From Ardenticatenaceae bacterium (lineage in GTDB: Bacteria; Chloroflexota; Anaerolineae; Promineifilales; Promineifilaceae): DNA of 64,000 nucleotides. Every line of letters starts with the position of its first letter. Position 1 is the first letter of the stretch. Both the position numbers and the translations under genes were made by a program. Below, piece after piece: positions 58,643 to 64,000 of this stretch. The stretch spans positions 62,001 through 126,000 of the forward strand of contig JACKBR010000007.1 in assembly GCA_020634495.1 (NCBI GenBank). Direction: 5' to 3'. The notes under the pieces are model-generated. The model worked only from the letters and a program-made list of their open reading frames with translations, was not told where the DNA came from and searched no databases.

Positions 58643-59947
58643 ATGGGCCACAGATTAGAAGGTATCGAGCTTTTAGATTACGTTTTGCGTGTCAGCCGTG
58701 ACATGGCAGAAGCGCATTCGCTGGCCCCGCTATTGGCATATACGATTGACAAGGTTTTAACGTTGGTTGGTGCCGAGCGGGGTTATATTGCGCTGAAAAA
58801 GCAAGATGGTTCAATTGAGTTTAGCATCCGGCGAGATAATAAGGGCAATGACCTGAAGGGTTTGGCGGATGAGGTGAGCTATTCCATTTTGCAAGAGGTT
58901 GTGCAATCTGGCGACTCTGTTGTGCTTAGCGACGCCATGCAAGACCCGCAGTTTGGCCAGGCGAAGAGCGTTATGGCTTTGCGGCTGCGTTCGATTATGT
59001 GCGTGCCTTTAATTACGCGGAACCAAACGATTGGTGCAATTTATGTGGAAAATCGCTCTATCCGCGGCCGTTTTCGGGAAACAGATTTGGCTCCGTTGCA
59101 GCTTTTTGCTAATCAGGCGGCCATTGCTATTGAAAATACTGAACTGATTGAGAATCTAAAGATTGCCAATGATCATCTGACGGAGTTAGATGAGTTAAAG
59201 AACAATTTCATTATTTTGGTTTCGCATGAGCTAAAGACGCCGCTAACGGCCGTTTCTACCTATGCCCAAATGATGAATATGATCGTTGAAAAAGCTGGCC
59301 TGGAGGGCGACCCGATGTTGAGCCGTACGGCCGCAAATTTGGATAAAGCCACCAACCGGATGAAGCATGTCATTGATGAAATTGTGCAATTCTTTCGGAT
59401 TGTTTCTGGGCAGCTTGAGATGGTTTTTCATGAAGTTCGGCTAAAAGATGTCATTTTACCAATTGTCAATGGCTTAACGGCCGTTTGCCAGGAGCGTAAC
59501 TTAACTATCCAGGTTCTTGATCTGCAAACGCTGCCGCTGGTAATAGCCGACGCCCAAAGGCTGAAAGTGGTATTCCAAAACATCATCGGCAATGCCGTTA
59601 AGTACACGCCAGATGGCGGCCAGATTAGCATTCAGGCTGTCTGCAAAGATGATCATCTTCTGGAGATTTTGGTAAAAGATACCGGCATTGGTATTCCAAA
59701 AGATGAACAGAAGCGCGTGTTTGATATGTTCCACGTTTTAGGTTCTATCCATACCCACTCAACGAGCAAAAGCGCTTTTCGGGGTGGGGGATTTGGCCTT
59801 GGTTTGCCCATTGCCAAAGGCATTTTGGAGGCGCACAAAGGTGACATTCATTTAGAAAGCAGCGGTTTTGATGAAGCGCTGCTGCCTGGGACAGTGTGTC
59901 GGGTAACCCTGCCATATGTGGCGGAAATGGTGCCTGAGGCTGCCTAA
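58643..59947 (+). CDS. GAF-domain sensor histidine kinase
   Basis: A 434-residue cytoplasmic kinase. A GAF domain (about 15-170) has ERGYIALKKQDGSIEFSI, SVVLSDAMQDPQFGQAKS and LRLRSIMCVPLITRNQTIGA. The dimerisation box is LVSHELKTPLTAVSTYAQ, with phospho-acceptor His195. ATP-binding boxes are NIIGNAVKYTPDGG (N), VKDTGIGIPKDEQ (G1) and GGGFGLGLPIAKGI (G2). The GAF ligand is not evident. No transmembrane helix is present, so the signal is intracellular. No response regulator is adjacent. The gene ends in a terminator made of two ACGGCCGT-type palindromes. Confidence 0.95.
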   Translation: MGHRLEGIELLDYVLRVSRDMAEAHSLAPLLAYTIDKVLTLVGAERGYIALKKQDGSIEFSIRRDNKGNDLKGLADEVSYSILQEVVQSGDSVVLSDAMQDPQFGQAKSVMALRLRSIMCVPLITRNQTIGAIYVENRSIRGRFRETDLAPLQLFANQAAIAIENTELIENLKIANDHLTELDELKNNFIILVSHELKTPLTAVSTYAQMMNMIVEKAGLEGDPMLSRTAANLDKATNRMKHVIDEIVQFFRIVSGQLEMVFHEVRLKDVILPIVNGLTAVCQERNLTIQVLDLQTLPLVIADAQRLKVVFQNIIGNAVKYTPDGGQISIQAVCKDDHLLEILVKDTGIGIPKDEQKRVFDMFHVLGSIHTHSTSKSAFRGGGFGLGLPIAKGILEAHKGDIHLESSGFDEALLPGTVCRVTLPYVAEMVPEAA

Positions 59948-59977
59948 GGGAAAGCACCACATCATTTTTATTTTGCC

Positions 59978-60012
59978 AACGGCCGTTACCCGCGTAACGG
60001 CCGTTTTTTTTT
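59978..60012 (+). terminator. Terminator built from two AACGGCCGTT copies
   Basis: AACGGCCGTTAC (59978-59989), loop CCGC, then GTAACGGCCGTT (59994-60005) followed by a run of T. The stem consists of two inverted copies of the dispersed palindrome. It ends the histidine-kinase transcript 31 bp after the stop. Confidence 0.85.
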
Positions 60013-60238
60013 ACAAATCAGCGTCGTCCAGGTTTGCTCAAGCATGGATTTGGGTAACTTGAAGGATTTCCCCACTTTTACATGGTACTTTGGTTCTAGT
60101 AAGGTGGTTTGTAAGGAAATGTAACAATTTACGTAAGGCCAGTTAATTACTCTGAAATCGCAAGGAATCTACTTTTATCCTTAATAGATTCTACGTATTG
60201 TAATTGGGGATGTATCGAATTAACTTAGGAGAGCCATC

Positions 60239-63200
60239 ATGAACCGGGGAGCCATACGTGAAAAACGTACCCGTTTCGTAGCCATCTCACTCATCATATT
60301 CGCATTTGCTGTAGCGGTTGTTGCCCTTTCTGGGGGAACGGCCGTAGCCAATGCAGACATTACAGAGAGTGCTATGCAAAAGCTAGAGCCAGCTTTGCAA
60401 GCGATGATTACGGAACAATATTCCAAAACGATACCCGTTATTGTCCAAAAAGCAGGCGATAGTGACCAGGCAGAGCAGTTACTGGCAGCATTGGGTGGAA
60501 CCGTAAGCTACGATTTAACCATTATCAATGCGTTTGCCACCGAACTAGAGAGCGAGGCGCTTTTACAATTAGCCAGCTCCCCCTCAGTTGCCTACATTAG
60601 CCTGGATGCTTTGGTTGAAAATAGCGATACGGATGATTCTAGCAGCCCCCTAAACCTGCTAGAAAATCCAGGTTTTGAATCTGGGTTTTCAGGCTGGAAT
60701 GTTTCAGGTGAAGCGCTTATTTCTGGTGAGTCTTACACCGGGTCTAATGCCTTAATAACGAGTGGTGAAGCTTACCAAAACATTCCTGTTACCCCCGGTG
60801 AAACAATTACCTTTTCCTTGTGGGCAAAAGAGCTAAATAATAATGGTTGGGCCGAAGCTCGACTGGAATTCTACAATGTGAATGGGTACCTCATTGCCGA
60901 TAACTGGGTAGAAATTGTTCATACGCAATACACCCAATACGATATGAAACAAAAAGTGCCAGCCCAGGCATATTATGCTGTTGTTCGCATTGCCACTGGT
61001 TCTGGCCAGAATAGCTCTGTTTTAGTTGATGATGCTTCTGTCATAAGCACCAGCGATGCGTATGTTCCCAGCAGCGCCAACTTGCTAGAAAATAATGGTT
61101 TTGAGTCAGGAACCAGCAGCTGGCACACCGAGGGCGTTGCCCGCTGGACAAGTTACAGCAGGAATGTCTACAGCGGCAGCCGGGCGGTGGAATTAGCGTG
61201 GGGTTACAGCTCAATTGACCAGTGGGCCACCATTCAACCGGGGCAGGCCTATAACCTGACGGGCTGGTATAAAATGTCCTCTGGCATTTACTGGGGATCG
61301 GTTTGGGTTGGTTATTATGATGCCAACTGGGACTATTTAACGGCCGTTGGCACCGACCTGCAATACAGTAAATCATATGCTCCCTTTGAGATTAATAGTG
61401 TGGCTCCCGCTCAGGCACGTTACATTGTGGTTTGGCTAGGTAAAGATGGCTCAGGCAGACTGTATGCTGATGATATGGACTTGCGCGTGCAAACGGCCGC
61501 TTCCAGTTCAGTCAACATGCTAGACAACGGCGACTTCAATAATGGCGATAAGTATTGGGGAACCTGGGGCAGCAGCAACGCCACCAGCATCGTTACCGAC
61601 TCTCCTATAGACAACACCAGCTTAAAAATAGATGGTAATTGGAATGGTAATGGCGTTTGGCAGCAAGTATTGGCCAGCGAAAGTCAGGCTTATACCTATT
61701 CTGGTTGGCTTAAGTCTGTAGAATTTCATAATTCTTGGCGCAGCTGGGACAATGGTTGGATTATGGTGTCGTTGGACTTTCAGGACGCTGATCAGAACTT
61801 CATTTCAGCCATTACCCATGAGATTTACGTCGATAATGTCTGGATGCCCTTCAAAATATCGAGCATTGCTCCCGAAGGCACAGCCTACGTAACCGCCATC
61901 GCCTGGGTGTCTGATTGTGACAGTTGTGATTTGTATGTGGACAATCTTTCCCTGGCGGCGGCCACAACAGAACCCCAGCTAAATGATTATCTGCAAGCCA
62001 CTGGCGCGGATCAACTGCATGATATGGGGATCGATGGCGCTGGCGTAGGGATTGCCGTGCTTGATTCTGGGGTAAACACAAATGCGCTGCGCAAATTAAC
62101 CACGGCAGTGTTTAACGTTGATGAAAATTTATTGGATGGCGATAGCAACGGCCACGGAACATTTATGGCTGGCCTGATAGCGGGTGGAGCAACCGACGCC
62201 CATGGCAACCCCATTGCTGTAGCGCCTGGCGCAGAAATTATCAGCGTGCAGGTTCTAGACAATCAAGGCCGAGGAAATAGTTCCAGCGTAATTGCCGGGC
62301 TAGACTGGATTCTCAACAACAAAGATCAATATAACATTCGCATTGTCAATATGTCATTGTCTGGCGCTGTAACGGATGCCTACTGGAACAATCCGATTAA
62401 TCAGGCTGTAGAGCAGCTTTGGGCCAATGGGGTGGTTGTTGTAGCTGCGGCGGGCAACACGGGGCCAGATGCGGGTTCCATAACCACACCCGGCAATGAT
62501 CCCTTTGTGATTACGGTTGGGGCGTTTACAGATAATTACACGCCACTCTATTTAAATGATGATTATGTGCCACCTTTTAGCGCATCTGGGCCTTCAGAGG
62601 CGGGCTTCATTAAGCCAGATGTTTTGGCTCCTGGGGCGCATCTGTTGATGTATGTTGGTGAAGACAGTGACTACGCTACAACATATCCGCAGCTAAGCCG
62701 GGCAGGTGGTTGGTATCAGGGGTCTGGCACTTCGGCGGCAACGGCCGTTACTTCCGGTGTTGTGGCGCTGATGCTGCAAGAGCACCCAGAACTTACGCCC
62801 GACCAGGTGAAATACCGCCTGATGGTGACGGCGCGTCCGGCCGTGAACAGTGATGGCACGCTGGCCGTTAGCATCTTCCAGCAAGGTGCAGGGCGCATTT
62901 GGGCAACCGATGCCGTGCTGGGTGATCACCAGGGCGAAGCGAATGGTGGCATGATCCCTGGCGAAGCGTATGTTGGCCCAGTCGTTTACGACGAAGAACG
63001 CGGCGGCTATGCCATTGTTGATGCAGAACGGAATTTGCTGCCAGAAGGCGAAGATTTTTTCTGGGACGGCGGTAATTTCTGGGCTGGCGGCAACTTTTGG
63101 GCAGGCGGTAATTTCTGGGCCGGTGGCAACTTCTGGGCTGGCGGCAACTTCTGGGCAGGCGGTAATTTCTGGGCCGGTGGCAACTTCTGGGCTGGCACCT

Positions 63201-63301
63201 ACTTTGATAATGCCAACTATTATTGGAATACGTCTACTTACGCCCAGGAAAACTCATCAACAAGTCTGTATCAGATTGGTTTCCTGGCACAGCAACCATA
63301 A
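60239..63301 (+). CDS. Secreted subtilase (S8) with three carbohydrate-binding-like modules and GGNFWA tail
   Basis: A 1020-residue protease. A signal peptide (about residues 12-40) and an inhibitor-I9-like propeptide (about 60-130, IPVIVQKAGDSDQAEQLLAA) are followed by three jelly-roll modules opening at about 138 (NLLENPGFESG), 281 (NLLENNGFESG) and 426 (NMLDNGDFNNG). The catalytic domain has Asp609 in AVLDSGVN, His639 in GHGTFMAG and Ser832 in GSGTSAATA. The C-terminus has seven GGNFWA repeats and an aromatic end. The RBS AGGAGAG and ATG at 60239 are clear. The modules suggest binding to polysaccharide or surface. It is not close to the secretion locus and has no membrane-anchor helix like mycosins, so a link is not supported. 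Confidence 0.9.
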   Translation: MNRGAIREKRTRFVAISLIIFAFAVAVVALSGGTAVANADITESAMQKLEPALQAMITEQYSKTIPVIVQKAGDSDQAEQLLAALGGTVSYDLTIINAFATELESEALLQLASSPSVAYISLDALVENSDTDDSSSPLNLLENPGFESGFSGWNVSGEALISGESYTGSNALITSGEAYQNIPVTPGETITFSLWAKELNNNGWAEARLEFYNVNGYLIADNWVEIVHTQYTQYDMKQKVPAQAYYAVVRIATGSGQNSSVLVDDASVISTSDAYVPSSANLLENNGFESGTSSWHTEGVARWTSYSRNVYSGSRAVELAWGYSSIDQWATIQPGQAYNLTGWYKMSSGIYWGSVWVGYYDANWDYLTAVGTDLQYSKSYAPFEINSVAPAQARYIVVWLGKDGSGRLYADDMDLRVQTAASSSVNMLDNGDFNNGDKYWGTWGSSNATSIVTDSPIDNTSLKIDGNWNGNGVWQQVLASESQAYTYSGWLKSVEFHNSWRSWDNGWIMVSLDFQDADQNFISAITHEIYVDNVWMPFKISSIAPEGTAYVTAIAWVSDCDSCDLYVDNLSLAAATTEPQLNDYLQATGADQLHDMGIDGAGVGIAVLDSGVNTNALRKLTTAVFNVDENLLDGDSNGHGTFMAGLIAGGATDAHGNPIAVAPGAEIISVQVLDNQGRGNSSSVIAGLDWILNNKDQYNIRIVNMSLSGAVTDAYWNNPINQAVEQLWANGVVVVAAAGNTGPDAGSITTPGNDPFVITVGAFTDNYTPLYLNDDYVPPFSASGPSEAGFIKPDVLAPGAHLLMYVGEDSDYATTYPQLSRAGGWYQGSGTSAATAVTSGVVALMLQEHPELTPDQVKYRLMVTARPAVNSDGTLAVSIFQQGAGRIWATDAVLGDHQGEANGGMIPGEAYVGPVVYDEERGGYAIVDAERNLLPEGEDFFWDGGNFWAGGNFWAGGNFWAGGNFWAGGNFWAGGNFWAGGNFWAGTYFDNANYYWNTSTYAQENSSTSLYQIGFLAQQP
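63068..63193 (+). repeat. Seven-unit 18-bp tandem repeat encoding GGNFWA
   Basis: Seven in-frame 18-bp units encode Gly-Gly-Asn-Phe-Trp-Ala. Units 2-4 and 5-7 are the same 54-bp block with one base change, so a three-unit block was duplicated. Confidence 0.9.
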
Positions 63302-63323
63302 AGTTATCTAACTGTGATAATTG

Positions 63324-63361
63324 ACCCAACCGTCTTGGCTAAACAAGACGGTTGGGTTTTC
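63324..63361 (+). terminator. Rho-independent terminator after the subtilase gene
   Basis: ACCCAACCGTCTTG and CAAGACGGTTGGG pair around GCTAAA, followed by TTTTC. It ends the subtilase transcript about 22 bp after the stop. Confidence 0.85.
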
Positions 63362-63398
63362 ATAAAAGCCGCATTTTGTACGTTGATCGGGGGATCCA

Positions 63399-64000
63399 AT
63401 GAACAAAAATTTATCCAACACTATCCGAAGGCCATTTTTCTTTCTGCTTTTTTTCTGTTCACTGATGTTTGCTGTATTGGCAGCGCCAGCAAGCAGCACG
63501 GCCGTATCCCAAAATGCACCCGCCGCCAGCTATATTGTTCAAGCGGTTGATATGGAAACGGCCGTTGCCAAAGTTACTCAGGTTGGCGGCACCATTACCC
63601 ACGAACTGGGCATCATCAACGCCGTAGGCGCTGACCTGACACCTGCCCAATTTGCGGTTCTGGAAAACAACAAAGCCATTCTGTTGCTCCAGGAAAATCA
63701 CCAGGTGCAAATGAGTAACACCGCGAGCCAGGAAGTTGAGGTGCGCGTGAGCAGCGATGCAGACGATGCGGAAGAATCACCCTCTGGCAACATGTACTTG
63801 AACAGCTCAGATTTAGAGCTGGTGTACGATGATTACAACGGGGGAACGCAGCTTGTAGGCATGCGCTTCCGCTCTTTAGCGATTCCCCAGGGAGCGACGA
63901 TCACCCACGCCAAGATTGAGTTTGAGGTAGACGAAACAGATTATACGTCTACCTCGTTGGTGATTCAGGCGGAAGCTGTAGACAATGCGGCCGTTTTCAC
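63399..64000 (+). CDS. Secreted protein with I9-like N-terminal domain, cut by window end
   Basis: A reading frame from ATG 63399, with GGGGGA just upstream, stays open to the window end (about 200 residues). It has a signal peptide (about residues 12-32, FFFLLFFCSLMFAVLAAPA), a propeptide-inhibitor-like segment (ASYIVQAVDMETAVAKVTQV, IINAVGADLTPAQF) related to that of the subtilase before it, and then YLNSSDLELVYDD, GMRFRSLAIPQGATITHAKI, a beta-sandwich module (DNRLRE-like) found in large secreted proteins. Another subtilase or a multi-module surface protein is likely; the catalytic part lies outside the window. Confidence 0.8.
   Translation, partial: MNKNLSNTIRRPFFFLLFFCSLMFAVLAAPASSTAVSQNAPAASYIVQAVDMETAVAKVTQVGGTITHELGIINAVGADLTPAQFAVLENNKAILLLQENHQVQMSNTASQEVEVRVSSDADDAEESPSGNMYLNSSDLELVYDDYNGGTQLVGMRFRSLAIPQGATITHAKIEFEVDETDYTSTSLVIQAEAVDNAAVF

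Larger units (their letters stand above)
1..64000. repeat. Dispersed palindromic octamer ACGGCCGT
   Basis: The self-complementary octamer ACGGCCGT, often as AACGGCCGTT, recurs through the whole window at about three to four copies per kb by eye; this is an estimate, not a count. A given octamer is expected about once in 64 kb. Copies lie in genes of either strand and between genes. In coding DNA it is read as Thr-Ala-Val, Asn-Gly-Arg or Arg-Pro depending on frame, so these peptides recur in unrelated proteins. It resembles in behaviour the cyanobacterial HIP1 octamer but has a different sequence. Confidence 0.9.

Noticed and set aside
63068..63193. Regular short repeats as a possible CRISPR array
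   Set aside because: Units are 18 bp, directly tandem without spacers and in frame with a protein; no cas genes.
60239..63301. The subtilase as a mycosin of the type VII-like locus
   Set aside because: It lies 10 kb away behind unrelated operons, has carbohydrate-binding-like modules, and lacks the C-terminal membrane anchor of mycosins.
1..64000. Mobile elements, prophage, rRNA and tRNA genes
   Set aside because: No transposase, integrase, phage structural gene, terminal repeats with target duplications, or tRNA/rRNA-like segment was recognised by eye; a covariance-model search would be decisive.

Overview
The window reads as chromosomal DNA of a Chloroflexota bacterium, probably in or near Anaerolineae. 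This is inferred from gene content, not from a marker gene: an FMN riboswitch in front of a RibXY-type riboflavin ABC transporter, several effector-associated-domain (EAD-like) proteins, nSTAND-WD40 proteins, lipoproteins, and many small intergenic palindromes. The most pervasive sequence feature is an octamer palindrome, ACGGCCGT (often extended to AACGGCCGTT). By eye it occurs about three to four times per kb, in genes and between them, and leaves recurrent T-A-V, N-G-R and R-P peptides in the proteins. No rRNA, tRNA, transposase, phage gene or CRISPR array was seen.

Layout. 1-12 kb: ordinary metabolism (GHL10 glycoside hydrolase, DAHP synthase, cyclase, ArsC, TrpB, GMC oxidoreductase, nitroreductase) with two EAD-like membrane proteins, one an internally deleted paralogue of the other. 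12-22 kb: RNA m5C methyltransferase, a 1340-residue EAD/nSTAND/WD40 protein, an ECF sigma factor with a FecR-type membrane partner, RidA and a 57-residue membrane protein. 22-30 kb, minus strand: a probable conflict or signalling island with a split protein kinase, an HNH-nuclease-like protein lacking its usual histidine, a phosphotransferase-EAD protein, an SH3b membrane protein and an ATPase with a winged-helix tail. 30.3-50 kb, plus strand: a type VII secretion-like locus. 50-54 kb: FMN riboswitch and riboflavin ABC transporter. 54-64 kb: DUF4349 lipoprotein, phosphoesterase, tsaE-tsaB-rimI, sugar-nucleotide epimerase, GAF histidine kinase, a large subtilase with a seven-unit GGNFWA tail, and the start of a related secreted protein.

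The main system is the 20-kb locus at 30274-49956. It holds two small membrane proteins, four WXG100-like proteins, a VWA-like/TM/FHA protein, a Ser/Thr kinase, a membrane PP2C phosphatase, a VWA/TM/FHA protein, a 2821-residue EccC/EssC-like ATPase with seven P-loop domains, a ubiquitin-like/FHA protein (EsaB/YukD counterpart) and a zinc-ribbon pseudokinase with a C-terminal membrane helix (EssB/YukC counterpart). Substrates, motor, ubiquitin-like factor and pseudokinase match the core of T7SSb. The kinase/phosphatase/three-FHA circuit suggests that secretion is gated by phosphorylation. No EccB, EccD, EccE, EsaA, EssA or linked mycosin was found, so the membrane channel is either unrecognisable or built from the small membrane and VWA-FHA proteins.
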